A stretch of 64,000 bases of DNA from Pelodictyon luteolum DSM 273 (GTDB lineage Bacteria > Bacteroidota > Chlorobiia > Chlorobiales > Chlorobiaceae): the NCBI RefSeq assembly GCF_000012485.1, contig NC_007512.1, positions 931,001 to 995,000 on the forward strand. The letters are read 5' to 3'. Below the pieces are notes generated by a model, which saw nothing but the letters and a program-made list of their open reading frames with translations, was not told where the DNA came from and searched no databases. Positions 8,288 through 16,709 of the stretch are shown here, in pieces; positions within the stretch are counted from its first letter, which is position 1; each line of letters opens with the position of its first letter. The position numbers and the translations under genes were made by a program.

Positions 8288-8743
8288 ATGGCATTTTCTG
8301 TCAACGGAAGCAACGACCCGATAACTGCCCCTATAACCAGCCCGATAACCGGCGCCACCAGTACCCTCACGGCCATTATTGACGATGAACCCGATGCAGG
8401 CGGTGGGGAGATGGGGGAAGGTCTGCCCGGGCGCCAGTATCCAGTTCGGGAGCAGCTTATCATGCAGCATACTCTGAACACGGCGGAGAGAGGGCACGGG
8501 AGTGTCTTTGTCGCCGGTTGGCGACCGTTCGTAGGGTGGGTGTCAGGGCTGGCTTTGGCCTATGCCGCCATCATGGACCCGCTGCTGCGCTTTACGGCTC
8601 GGGTGGTGTTCGGCTATGAGGGGGAGTTCCCCGGGATAGATACGACCCTGACCCTGCAGATCCTCTTCGGCATGCTCGGGCTCGGGGCGTTCAGGAGCTG
8701 GGAGAAAAAGGAATCGGTGGCGCGGAGCTCACTGAAGCCGTGA
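8288..8743 (+). CDS. Phage holin, 3TM-type
   Basis: The C-terminal 90 residues match the 3TM holin family: RPFVGWVSGLALAYA, a second hydrophobic helix around DPLLRFTARVVFGY, and a third in LQILFGMLGLGAFRSWEKK. The first 65 residues are polar and variable, rich in Thr, Ile and Gly. AACTGGAGGG lies 10-19 bases before ATG 8288. Holins accumulate in the inner membrane and open holes that let the endolysin reach the wall. It closes the module; no structural phage gene follows. Confidence 0.8.
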   Translation: MAFSVNGSNDPITAPITSPITGATSTLTAIIDDEPDAGGGEMGEGLPGRQYPVREQLIMQHTLNTAERGHGSVFVAGWRPFVGWVSGLALAYAAIMDPLLRFTARVVFGYEGEFPGIDTTLTLQILFGMLGLGAFRSWEKKESVARSSLKP

Positions 8744-8791
8744 TGCGGGGGGACTGCATCGTGCCATTTGGTTACACTGGCGGTATATGGG

Positions 8792-11700
8792 CTAACCGGT
8801 ACGCCGAGCCCATTCAAGAGCTCTGGCCGGCAGTGGCTGCTCCAGGTCCCATTTAATTGATATGGGCTTTGATCCCTCATGACTGTGGTATTGGAGGGGG
8901 CCGGCAAAGAAGTATGGTGCAGTGAGCCCGTTTGGTGCCTGCTTTCTATTACGAATGAAAAGTAATGGGGTATATCCTTCGCTTCGATGATTGATATAGC
9001 GTAGTCCTGTGGGAGATGAGTCGCTTGTTCGTGTCTGACTTTGCCAGTGAAAGCGGGTGTCGGAAATGGCATAGTCCTCATACATGGTTGTGGGAGAGAA
9101 GTCTGCGGCACTTTTGTTGATATCAGCAAAGAAAATGTCCAGCTTCCGTTCATGAACGTGCAGTAATCCCTCACGTGAGGGTATAGGGTTTTCGAAAGAG
9201 CCCAATCCAAGAGCATGAGCTACCTGTGCCCTGGAGTAGGATCCATGCAGACAAAGGGGGCCCGTCAACTCTGGGAACCGTATTTCAGGTAGGGGGGAAC
9301 GGTTTTCAAGCAGCCAGTTAAACAGCTCCCTGAGATCATGCCGGAGGGCCGGGTGGGACCGGAGATAGCCTTCAACGTCCTGTAGTGTCCCGTTGCCGGG
9401 CTTTTCTTTTCCCCATAACATACTATGCAGAAGACGGGGTGTTTCCTGAGATACTGGAGAAGCACCAATAAGCATTCTGGCTCCGTCGGCAATCAGGTTC
9501 GTGTCATCCATAAGCAGCAACCGGCGGAATCCTTTCGCAAGCGAGTCATTGAAGCGGTCCGGTGCCGGCATGGACGTATCGCCTGTGGCTGTGGCAAGGA
9601 GTTGGTGTGGGAGCCCTCGTTTATACAGTTCATCAGGAGAGTCGATGTTGAGAAAGTTGACAATCTCCTGCAGACCTACCTTTCCCTTTGTGGCTGCGCT
9701 TAATTGGCGAAGTTCCTGAAGAAGCTGGCTTTCGCGGAGCGATGCTGTTGCTACATTTATGTTGTTAATGACGTGCTCTTTAGCCTGTGCTTCGAGGTGC
9801 ACGAAGCACCCTGCTGGCAGGTAGGGCATGTCAGACTCTATTTGTGGTATAAGGGAGAGTTCCGGTCGGCTGGTAAGGGCTCGGAAGCGTCGAGCAAAAC
9901 TGAACTTTCGGTGCTGTGGCGCGATAAAGTCGAGAACTGTCAGGTGAGGCTTTTCATCATGCAGGCGTAACCCCCTGCCGAGCTGCTGAAGGAAAACGGT
10001 TAAACTTTCAGTTGGTCGCAGGAAGAGCACGGTATCGACGGAGGGAATGTCGACGCCCTCGTTGAATAAGTCAACAGTAAAGATGATGTTGATTTCGCGT
10101 GCTTCTAACTGTCGCTGCGCATTATGGCGGAGCTCTGAGGGAGAATTTGCACTGAGAACAATGGCCGGGATGCTGTTGTCCCTGCACCACTTGGCCATGA
10201 ATACTGCATGTTCCACACTAATACAAAATCCTAAGGCCCTAATCTTACGGATATCTGAGACATAGCGATCAACTTGACCCATCACCCATTGCGCCCGAGC
10301 GCTATTGTTGTCAACCAGGTGCCGGAGTCCGCTGACATCGTAACCGTTTCGAGTCCACTGCAGGCTTGAAAAATCAAGCCCGTCCAGATCAGGAATCCCG
10401 AAATAATGGAACGGGGCAAGCAATGCTCGTTCAATTGATTCAGCAAGACGGATTTCATGGGTAAAGGCGCCTCCGAAATCGTTTCGTATATCTTCTCCAT
10501 CACTTCGTTCTGGAGTGGCTGTCAATCCGAGTAGTGAGAGCGGGCGAACGTGGGCGATGAGATGCTGATAAGTGTCAGCAGCGGCATGATGCGCTTCATC
10601 AAGGACCACATAGGCATAATAATCCGGAGGAAGGTGATCAAGTTTCCTTGCGTTCCAGCTTTGAACGGTGCAGAACAAGTGCTCAAAGCTTCGGGGTTCT
10701 GAGCCCCCGGCAAGAATTTCTCCGAAGCTGCCATCTCGCATGACTTGCCGGAAACTTGCTCTGGCCTGTTTCAGGATTTCTTCCCGGTGGGACACATAGA
10801 GGATGCGGGGGAATCCGGAATGCTCCTTTGCAAACCCCTTGTAGTCAAAAGCGGCAACCATGGTCTTTCCCGTGCCGGTTGCTGCAATGACTAAATGCTT
10901 CTGCTTGCCAGCGTTTCGTTCGTTGTGAATGTCATCAAGGATGACCTGCTGATAGCCGTAGGGACGAAGGTCAAAAAAGGGGATCTCGTTTTCATCTGTT
11001 GATCCGCCTTGCTGTTCTTGTGCCAGGGCGTTCTTCAATTCCTCGATGTCGCAAGGGGTGAATTCTCCTCGATCCTCCCAATGGGACTCGAATGTTGCTA
11101 TGGCATGTTCCCAGAGATGGGCCGTTTCATACTGACTGATTTTAGCGGTCCATTCCAATCCCTCGTCCAGAGCAGCTTTTGAGATGTTTGCCGATCCTAT
11201 ATACGCAGAACCGAACCTAGAGTTTCTGCGGAATATGTAAGCTTTTGCATGAAGGCGGGTTCGCCGTGTGTCGTATGATATCCGGACTTCTGTATTGGGT
11301 AGAGCAAGAAGTGCCTCAATGGCTTTTACCTCCGTCGCTCCCATGTAGGTTGTTGTGGCAATGCGAAGCTTCGGCTCTCCATCGGGAGCCGGGGTGGATG
11401 TAAAGGCCTTAAGCGCAGGCAAGAGTGGCAATATTCCCGCATATCTGATAAACGACACAAGCCAGTCGGCTTTATCACAGCTTGATAATTCTTTGATGAG
11501 TTGGGTCCTGAGTGCAGGGCTTCTTGATGAGCCGGTAAGGAGTGCAGATATGGAAAGAGGTGTGTCGGGCCTCGTCGCAATACCTTGGAGTGGAGAGAGA
11601 GGCAGAATCTGAGAGAGAGAGTTCGTGGCGTGTGGACGGACCTCCTGCATGATGGCTCGCAGAACCTCGGGTGAACGGAAGGCTTCGTTGAGGGCCTCGG

Positions 11701-11905
11701 TTAGGTGCTCTGCCTTATGGCCAGCGATCGATTCGGAAATAAACGCAGCTATCTCTCTTGATAACGGTATGGCGACTCTGTGATGAATTTCGTCACGATC
11801 AACTTCAGCCCATTGGGCCCGGTCCAGCAACCCTTCTTCTTCAAGGCGTTTGTGGAGCTTTTCCGTGTGAAGCAGGTCATATAGTCCGGTAGGGAGTTTA
11901 TGCAT
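8792..11905 (-). CDS. PLD-nuclease/superfamily 2 helicase with DUF3427-type C-terminus
   Basis: A protein of about 1037 residues. A phospholipase-D-like nuclease domain lies near residues 140-290 (RLHAKAYIF is the HxK motif; GSANIS follows). A superfamily 2 helicase core follows: IAATGTGKTMVAAF (Walker A), VLDEAHHAAADTY (DEAH), LLGLTATPER (motif III) and QQLGRGLRLHDEKPHLTVLD (motif VI). The C-terminal third matches the DUF3427 architecture. Such PLD-helicase proteins often sit in defence islands and are thought to act on foreign DNA (established association; activity here inferred). I start at 11905 because TGGAAG lies 6 bases upstream; an upstream in-frame ATG at 11989 lacks a ribosome site. 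Confidence 0.85.
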   Translation of the reverse strand: MHKLPTGLYDLLHTEKLHKRLEEEGLLDRAQWAEVDRDEIHHRVAIPLSREIAAFISESIAGHKAEHLTEALNEAFRSPEVLRAIMQEVRPHATNSLSQILPLSPLQGIATRPDTPLSISALLTGSSRSPALRTQLIKELSSCDKADWLVSFIRYAGILPLLPALKAFTSTPAPDGEPKLRIATTTYMGATEVKAIEALLALPNTEVRISYDTRRTRLHAKAYIFRRNSRFGSAYIGSANISKAALDEGLEWTAKISQYETAHLWEHAIATFESHWEDRGEFTPCDIEELKNALAQEQQGGSTDENEIPFFDLRPYGYQQVILDDIHNERNAGKQKHLVIAATGTGKTMVAAFDYKGFAKEHSGFPRILYVSHREEILKQARASFRQVMRDGSFGEILAGGSEPRSFEHLFCTVQSWNARKLDHLPPDYYAYVVLDEAHHAAADTYQHLIAHVRPLSLLGLTATPERSDGEDIRNDFGGAFTHEIRLAESIERALLAPFHYFGIPDLDGLDFSSLQWTRNGYDVSGLRHLVDNNSARAQWVMGQVDRYVSDIRKIRALGFCISVEHAVFMAKWCRDNSIPAIVLSANSPSELRHNAQRQLEAREINIIFTVDLFNEGVDIPSVDTVLFLRPTESLTVFLQQLGRGLRLHDEKPHLTVLDFIAPQHRKFSFARRFRALTSRPELSLIPQIESDMPYLPAGCFVHLEAQAKEHVINNINVATASLRESQLLQELRQLSAATKGKVGLQEIVNFLNIDSPDELYKRGLPHQLLATATGDTSMPAPDRFNDSLAKGFRRLLLMDDTNLIADGARMLIGASPVSQETPRLLHSMLWGKEKPGNGTLQDVEGYLRSHPALRHDLRELFNWLLENRSPLPEIRFPELTGPLCLHGSYSRAQVAHALGLGSFENPIPSREGLLHVHERKLDIFFADINKSAADFSPTTMYEDYAISDTRFHWQSQTRTSDSSPTGLRYINHRSEGYTPLLFIRNRKQAPNGLTAPYFFAGPLQYHSHEGSKPISIKWDLEQPLPARALEWARRTG

Positions 11906-12417
11906 AGAGGCTTCCAGAAGAAATGGGGTGAGTAAGCTCGAAGGAATACGTTGGTTTGTGTTCACTAATAATACGCAAACACTAATCATTTACTATGATA
12001 TGGGCGCCTCAAGGGGTGTCTGTTTCTTGTGTTCCAGCCAGCAAAACTGTAGCGAGGTATCCTATATCGCGGCTTTACTCCCTTCAACCGCTCTTCCGCA
12101 TGCCGTGAGCCAACGACAGGACTGCCTCCATGATTGAGAGGCTCGAGCTATTCCCGCATCGGTACGTGTTGATTTGATTCGAGGGGGGGCGGGTAGGTGG
12201 CATCTGCCCGGCTGAACAGAACCTTTCTGCCGATACGTCCCCTCCATCTCTTTTCATCGACACTGGCTGAACACGAACGGACCAGTTCGCCGCAGGCTCA
12301 CGATGCTATGACCGCAGGAGCTTTGCGGCTGCCGTCATGTTCCAATGGGAGTGGATCCATGCAGATGACACGCTCAATGCTGTTGACAGAACTGCTCGTT
12401 GTGCTGCAGTGCGGGGG
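11906..12417. other. Intergenic stretch between helicase and hypothetical gene
   Basis: About 500 bases without a supported gene. Near 11945-12000 it is AT-rich with the interrupted palindrome GTGTT/AACAC read on the minus strand, a plausible promoter or operator for the helicase gene. The rest shows only short shadow frames. Confidence 0.4.
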
Positions 12418-12993
12418 TCAGTTGTTCGAGAATAAAAGGCCGGTAGGGGAGTCAGGAGGGCCCTGTTCCGGCTGGGTGGCGTTGCTGCTGCTGTCGAGCC
12501 CCGCTTCCAGGTTTCTGTGCCGTGCATGGCTTGCCTTCGAAATGGCAAGTTTCCTGCCTGCTTCATGCCGGGTTTTGTCGTCCAGATGTTCCATCTTTGA
12601 AATATGCTCGAGCAGGGTGTCACGGATGTGACGGTTTTCCTTCCCTTCAGTCCTCTCCACGACCCAGGTCTTCACCTTGGGACGGTGGCCCCATACCCGC
12701 ATGATTTCGACGAGTGCATCGCGACGTACCCTCTCATGTGCGTCGAACAAGGCTCTTCTCATCAGCCATATGAGAGTACCGCCCATCACCTCATCCGAGA
12801 GGGAGATTTCCTGTTCCGCCAGTTGCCGCACGAACGCTTCACACTTGAACTCGCTGCGCTGAGCCATCCATTCCAGCATTGCGGGGTCCCGGCTCCAGCT
12901 GCGTGCCAGGTCGCGGACAGCGTCCCGCCTCCCGCTGTCTGCAGGTTTCTCCTCGGCCATTTTCGTAAACAGCTCCTGTATGTCCAGTCCCAT
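12418..12993 (-). CDS. Hypothetical helical protein
   Basis: About 191 residues, highly charged and helical, with segments such as RDLARSWSRDPAMLEWMAQ and DALVEIMRVWGHRPKVKTWV that resemble HEAT-like helical pairs without a clear family match. The last 35 residues are Ser/Pro/Gly-rich and probably disordered. The start at 12993 is supported by GGAGA 5-6 bases upstream; a longer frame begins at 13032. No recognised catalytic motif. Confidence 0.6.
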   Translation of the reverse strand: MGLDIQELFTKMAEEKPADSGRRDAVRDLARSWSRDPAMLEWMAQRSEFKCEAFVRQLAEQEISLSDEVMGGTLIWLMRRALFDAHERVRRDALVEIMRVWGHRPKVKTWVVERTEGKENRHIRDTLLEHISKMEHLDDKTRHEAGRKLAISKASHARHRNLEAGLDSSSNATQPEQGPPDSPTGLLFSNN

Positions 12994-13072
12994 AATTATC
13001 TCCGGTCTTGTGTTAACGGGTTCTGGATACAATATGCATCAGCATATGGGACAAAGACTGTCCAACCCGCAC

Positions 13073-13573
13073 TCAGGCACTGTTTCTTTTCTGTGAATCG
13101 TCGATTGCCTCGATCGCCCGCCGGCGGAACCCGAGCGGATCGGTGACACGGGGTATCGGTGTGACGCCGCCACCGGTGCCGTTGATGTTCAGGGTCCCGA
13201 ACCCGAGCATGCGGCCGAGTACGCTCTGGTCCACATGGAAGCTCTCAACCTTGCTGTGGTTGAGCTCGATGGTGCTCCGGCGTATGAATCCAAACTTTGC
13301 GATCACCCGTTTCGAAGTGATTGCCAGTTCTGTAGACTGCCTGCGGACGAGGGCCGCAATGCCGTACCAGATGGCGGGAAGGAGCAACAGCTGACCGATG
13401 GATATGGGAACCTTCGCCGTATCCGGCCTGCCGTCCGTATGCAGGACAAGGGCGTAGATCAACAGTCCCGCTGCGGCTGCTGCGAACGCAATGGCCCTGG
13501 AGAAAATAATCCAGTGCAGGCGACCGGTGGCATACAGGACTTCGCCTTCCAGCATGTTGTTGTCGACATATCC
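13073..13573 (-). CDS. Bacterial PH domain membrane protein (YdbS/bPH_2 type)
   Basis: Two adjacent membrane helices occupy about residues 25-75 (FSRAIAFAAAAAGLLIYAL and GQLLLLPAIWYGIAALV). They are followed by a bacterial PH domain: TELAITSKRVIAKFGFIRR, ELNHSKVESFHVDQS, LGFGTLNINGTGGG. This is the standard layout of small bPH_2 proteins, which face the cytoplasm and have no known enzymatic activity. ATG 13573 is chosen because conserved sequence begins just after it; the frame extends to 13615. A TTGTCCTATGCC motif shared with other intergenic regions lies about 90 bases upstream. Confidence 0.8.
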   Translation of the reverse strand, partial: GYVDNNMLEGEVLYATGRLHWIIFSRAIAFAAAAAGLLIYALVLHTDGRPDTAKVPISIGQLLLLPAIWYGIAALVRRQSTELAITSKRVIAKFGFIRRSTIELNHSKVESFHVDQSVLGRMLGFGTLNINGTGGGVTPIPRVTDPLGFRRRAIEAIDDSQKRNSA

Positions 13574-13661
13574 CATGGGGGTCTCCGAGGTTGAGTGAAT
13601 GCATGCTTCCTGCACCCTATGCTCTTCAGCGGTCGGTGGAATTCCACGGCATTAGACCGCT

Positions 13662-13675
13662 ATTGTCCTATGCCC
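13662..13675 (-). promoter_or_regulatory. Half-copy of the recurrent GCATAGGACA element
   Basis: ATTGTCCTATGCC (GGCATAGGACAAT on the minus strand) matches one arm of the GGACA-N5-TGTCC element found at 22744, 36335 and 38970. It precedes the PH-domain gene in the same relative orientation. The second arm is degenerate here (GACCG). Confidence 0.35.
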
Positions 13676-13864
13676 CGATCTACCTTGGTGTAGAATGAGG
13701 GCTGAGGTATGAGGATGTAGAAGAAAGATAGCAGATTACTCTCTAATGACAGCGGATTAACCTACATTCTTTTTGTTCCTCCGCACCCTTCATCAACATG
13801 CATTGCAACTCGGGTCAGCCTGTTCAAGATCCTGGCCCTTGTCGCCCTCACCCGGAGGAACGGC

Positions 13865-13969
13865 ATGCTGGTGACCCATTACGATGCAATCGCCGCTCTT
13901 GCGCTTGAGGGCAAATACTATGACTCGATAAGGCAAGAAAATGAAGAATGGTACGATGAAAGAGACTGA
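13865..13969 (+). CDS. Small ORF upstream of ADP-ribosylglycohydrolase, possible gene remnant
   Basis: ATG 13865 follows CGGAGGAACGGC, a strong ribosome site, and opens 34 codons ending in RQENEEWYDERD. The reading frame also continues upstream without stops in coding-like sequence (LFKILALVALTRR), so this could be the 3' end of a decayed larger gene. It overlaps the start of the glycohydrolase gene by 29 bases. Confidence 0.35.
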   Translation: MLVTHYDAIAALALEGKYYDSIRQENEEWYDERD

Positions 13970-14936
13970 GGGTCTTGTAGCCCGTGCACAGGGCTGCCTG
14001 CTCGGCCAGCTTACGGGAGATGCCCTCGGTGCCCTCGCGGAGTTTGCGGGCCCCAGGGAGCTCCTGCAGCACTATCCGAACGGGCTGAGGGAGATTGTTG
14101 ACGGAGGGGCATACAATACCATTGCCGGCCAGCCTACCGACGACTCTGAAATGGCCCTTGTGCTTGCCGCTACGCTTGCCGGCCGGAAAACCTACAGCGA
14201 GGAGCATGCCATGGCGGCTTACCGCTGGTGGTGGGAGTCGGAGCCGTTCGATTACGGCCGGACCATCATGAGCGCCATGCTGAACATGCACGACCATGAA
14301 AGCCAGGCCAACGGGGCGTTGATGCGCATCAGTCCGCTCGGCATCTTCTGCTCCCGCCATTCGCTCGCTGATGCGGCCCGCTGGGCAAAGGATGACGCGG
14401 CCCTTACCCACCCGCATCCGATCGTTGGTCAGGCAAATGCCCTGTTCGTCATGGCCATAGCACACGCGGTGAAGAAAGGTCCTGCTCCCGCAAAGCTTTA
14501 TCGCGAACTGCTCGGCTGGATGGACACTATGGATATTGACCCGAAACTTGCTTCCGCTGTCCGGAACGCAGCCGCAGCGCCACCGGAAAACTATGGTCAC
14601 CCTGTAGAGGGATGGGTGCTTGTTGCACTGCAGAACGCGTTCTACCAGCTTCTGCATGCCGAAAGCCTTGAGGAGGGTGTTGTCGATACCCTCATGCAGG
14701 GAGGTGACACCGATACCAACGCGGCAGTATGCGGGGCTCTTCTCGGTGCGGTTTACGGCATAGATGCAATCCCGGAACAGTGGAAAGCGGCGGTACTCAA
14801 CTGCCGGCCGGAAGCGGGCATGCCCGGCGTGCACCACCCACGGCCGAAAGAGCTGTGGCCTCAGGGTGCGCTTGAACTGGCTGAGGGGCTGGTTACGGTG
14901 AAGAGGGGCAGAGTGGATACGATGGTGGTGCAATGA
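13941..14936 (+). CDS. ADP-ribosylglycohydrolase family protein (DraG-like)
   Basis: A binuclear-metal hydrolase family that removes ADP-ribose from proteins or nucleic acids. The family motifs are clear: GQLTGDALG near residue 20, PTDDSEMAL near residue 65 (metal ligands), a HPHP segment near 163, and MQGGDTDTNA near 253 (second metal cluster). Length of 331 residues is normal. A purine-rich AAGG lies about 10 bases before ATG 13941; ATG 13956 is the alternative start. A second, internally deleted copy lies at 16155-16664. Substrate unknown; no ADP-ribosyltransferase is visible nearby. Confidence 0.9.
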   Translation: MKNGTMKETEGLVARAQGCLLGQLTGDALGALAEFAGPRELLQHYPNGLREIVDGGAYNTIAGQPTDDSEMALVLAATLAGRKTYSEEHAMAAYRWWWESEPFDYGRTIMSAMLNMHDHESQANGALMRISPLGIFCSRHSLADAARWAKDDAALTHPHPIVGQANALFVMAIAHAVKKGPAPAKLYRELLGWMDTMDIDPKLASAVRNAAAAPPENYGHPVEGWVLVALQNAFYQLLHAESLEEGVVDTLMQGGDTDTNAAVCGALLGAVYGIDAIPEQWKAAVLNCRPEAGMPGVHHPRPKELWPQGALELAEGLVTVKRGRVDTMVVQ

Positions 14937-14937
14937 C

Positions 14938-14977
14938 TGGCTCAATAACGGGGCTCAATAACGGGGCTCAATCGGCA
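14938..14977. repeat. Short tandem repeat
   Basis: The 13-mer GGGGCTCAATAAC is repeated about two and a half times directly after the glycohydrolase stop codon. It may be a slippage product. Confidence 0.6.
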
Positions 14978-15047
14978 CTGTTACCGGCGTTGACGGTTCA
15001 TCCCGCCGGAATAACTGTTCAATTCTTCATGATCGGTGGAGGTCGCT

Positions 15048-15152
15048 ATGCTCCAGAAGGAGCTGCAGAAGCTGGTGGCCGCTATCACGCTGGAGGATGA
15101 TGCGCAGCTGGAGGAGATCAATGGGGAGATTGATGGGAATCAGCCAATTTAA
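15048..15152 (+). CDS. Small charged ORF, possible gene-end remnant
   Basis: GGTGGAGGTCGCT precedes ATG 15048, which opens 34 codons rich in Leu, Glu and Asp (LQKELQKLVAAITLED, then LEEINGEID). The amphipathic helix resembles the C-terminal helices of restriction-modification subunits, but nothing firm supports that. It may be an orphan fragment. Confidence 0.25.
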   Translation: MLQKELQKLVAAITLEDDAQLEEINGEIDGNQPI

Positions 15153-15216
15153 CCTGCTGGCAGGACGAGAATGGAGAATTACTTGACAGGGCTTAGCTTG
15201 CATGCCATATTACCCT

Positions 15217-15537
15217 ATGGAATACAGAATAGGTTATTACAACAGTTCGGTTGAGGCCGGGATTGACAATTGGCCTACTGGTGTGTATGCCAGTTTTATC
15301 AAGATCACCCAAATGATGAAGTCTGCGGGCCCCAATCTTGGAATGCCCTATACCCGGCCATGAGGAAGCGGGTTGTTTGAAATCAGGGCGCGAGGGCCAG
15401 AAGGCATTGGTCGGGCATTCTTTTGTTCAATGATTAACCGCGAGGTGATCATTCTTCACGAAATCATCAAAAAGACCCAAAAGACGCCACCGCAGGACAT
15501 CCTGTTTGCAAGAAAACGACAAAAGGAGATAAAATGA
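15217..15537 (+). pseudogene. higB: HigB/RelE-type toxin (phage Gp49-like) with premature stop
   Basis: The full frame of 107 codons reads as a HigB-family mRNA interferase: LGMPYTRP, then GSGLFEIRARGPEGIGRAFF, then REVIILHEIIKKTQKTP and a basic C-terminus. Codon 49 is TGA (15361-15363), where relatives such as the intact copy at 21131 read Met (AMGNGLFEIR). The toxin is therefore truncated before most of its fold. The frame after the stop is otherwise intact, so the mutation looks recent. Its TGA overlaps the antitoxin start at 15534 (ATGATGA). Confidence 0.8.
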
Positions 15538-15884
15538 TGAGCACTGACGATACATATGAACCGGTATTCTTTGATCCCGGCGAGGTCGCTGCTAAAAAGT
15601 GTGCCACCGATCCGGAATTCAAGGTAGCCTACGATGCCCTTGAAGATGAGTTCGCTGCATTAGCCGCACTCCTTGATGCCAGGGTACATGCAGGGCTTAC
15701 TCAGGCTGAGGTGGCCTCACGGATGGGCGTGTCTCAGCCGGTGCTGGCACGCATTGAATCAAGCCTTGGAAAGAAGGATCATTCGCCCTCTCTTCATACG
15801 TTGAGGCGATATGCTCATGCGTGCGGAATGAAACTGGTGATTCAAATGGTGGAACCAAATAAAAATAAAGCAGTTAACACTTGA
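15534..15884 (+). CDS. higA: HigA-type antitoxin, XRE family
   Basis: A 116-residue protein whose middle holds a helix-turn-helix of the XRE type (LTQAEVASRMGVSQPVLARI, residues about 63-83), followed by the conserved LRRYAHACGMKLVIQ. HigA antitoxins bind the toxin and repress their own operon. The start overlaps the broken toxin gene by 4 bases, with AAGGAG 6-11 bases upstream. The stop codon directly abuts the repeat at 15886. Confidence 0.85.
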   Translation: MMSTDDTYEPVFFDPGEVAAKKCATDPEFKVAYDALEDEFAALAALLDARVHAGLTQAEVASRMGVSQPVLARIESSLGKKDHSPSLHTLRRYAHACGMKLVIQMVEPNKNKAVNT

Positions 15885-15885
15885 C

Positions 15886-16025
15886 TGTCCGGCCATAACC
15901 CCGCCTGTCCTATCCCGCCCGGACAATGGCTCATTTTCCAGTCGATGGTGTTCCTCCAGGGGTTCGGTGACAAGGCGCCACCAGTTCTGCAGCAACCATC
16001 CCGCCAGGTCATATGCCGAACAGCG
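15886..16025. repeat. Copy 1 of a three-copy 140-bp dispersed repeat (gene fragment)
   Basis: Nearly identical to 18741-18880 and 21770-21910. The copy at 18741 lies within the N-terminal part of the ImmA-like gene at 17743-19035, so this copy is a displaced fragment of a homologue. On the minus strand it reads AYDLAGWLLQNWWRLVTEP and then loses frame. Copies 1 and 3 are more like each other than like copy 2, including the CACTTGAC just before them. Confidence 0.85.
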
Positions 16026-16130
16026 AGGGTTTTTTTCAGTTTTCCCGCAAACATCGGCTCTAAGCCCTGCAGCGTAGAGCTTTTCGGCAACCACTTTTAT
16101 TGGGGCGCCGTCAGCAGCAGAATAGCTTTC
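16026..16130 (-). pseudogene. Fragment of a homologue of the gene at 22301-22717 (3' part)
   Basis: Read on the minus strand this gives GAPIKVVAEKLYAAGLRADV, matching GMPIKEVAEKLYAAAMRAEC near the end of the hypothetical protein at 22301. It directly adjoins repeat copy 1, so two different gene fragments are joined here in the order gene end, then ImmA-like N-terminus. Confidence 0.65.
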
Positions 16131-16154
16131 GTGTTATCAGAGAGATGTTGCATC

Positions 16155-16664
16155 ATGTCTGCTTACCGCTGGTGGTGGGGGTCGGAGCCGTTCGTTTACG
16201 GCAGGACCATGATGAGCGCCATGCTGAACATGCACGACCATGAAAGCCAGGCCAACGGGGCGTTGATGCGCATCAGTCCGCTCGGCATCTTCTGCTCCCG
16301 CCATTCGCTCGCTGATGCGGCCCGCTGGGCAAAAGATGACGCGGCCCTTACCCACCCGCATCCGAAGGTTGGTCAGGCAAATGCCCTGTACGCCGAAAGC
16401 CTTGAGGAGGGCGTTGTCGATACCCTCATGCAGGGAGGTGACACCGATACCAACGCGGCAGTATGCGGGGCTCTTCTCGGTGCGGTTTACGGCATAGATG
16501 CAATACCGGAACAGTGGAAAGCGGCGGTACTCAACTGCCGGCCGGAAGCGGGCACGCCCGGCGTGCACCACCCACGGCTGAAAGAGCTGTGGCCTCTGGG
16601 TGCGCTTGAACTGGCTGAGGGGCTGGTTACGGTGAAGATGAAAGCTGTGGCTGTGGTTTCTTGA
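16155..16664 (+). pseudogene. Partial duplicate of ADP-ribosylglycohydrolase with internal deletion
   Basis: From SAYRWWWGSEPF to the end this is nearly identical at DNA level to 14214-14936. It lacks the first 90 or so codons, including the PTDDSE metal motif, and has an in-frame deletion of about 70 codons (original bases about 14446-14655), joining QANAL to YAESLEEGV. The GGDTDTNA motif remains. The last codons differ (VTVKMKAVAVVS). Without half of its metal site it should be inactive. The open frame extends back to 15945 through unrelated fragments. Confidence 0.85.
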
Positions 16665-16709
16665 GCATAGGGACGTTCGCTATCTTCATAAGATGGGGGG
16701 GGAATTGTT

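Noticed and set aside
7807-8382. Overlapping plus-strand frame inside the amidase and holin genes
   Set aside because: Arg/Ser-rich shadow frame; the amidase motifs lie in the other frame.
15945-16154. Long N-terminal extension of the second glycohydrolase copy
   Set aside because: The added part is the antisense of repeat copy 1 and of a gene fragment, not protein-coding in that direction.
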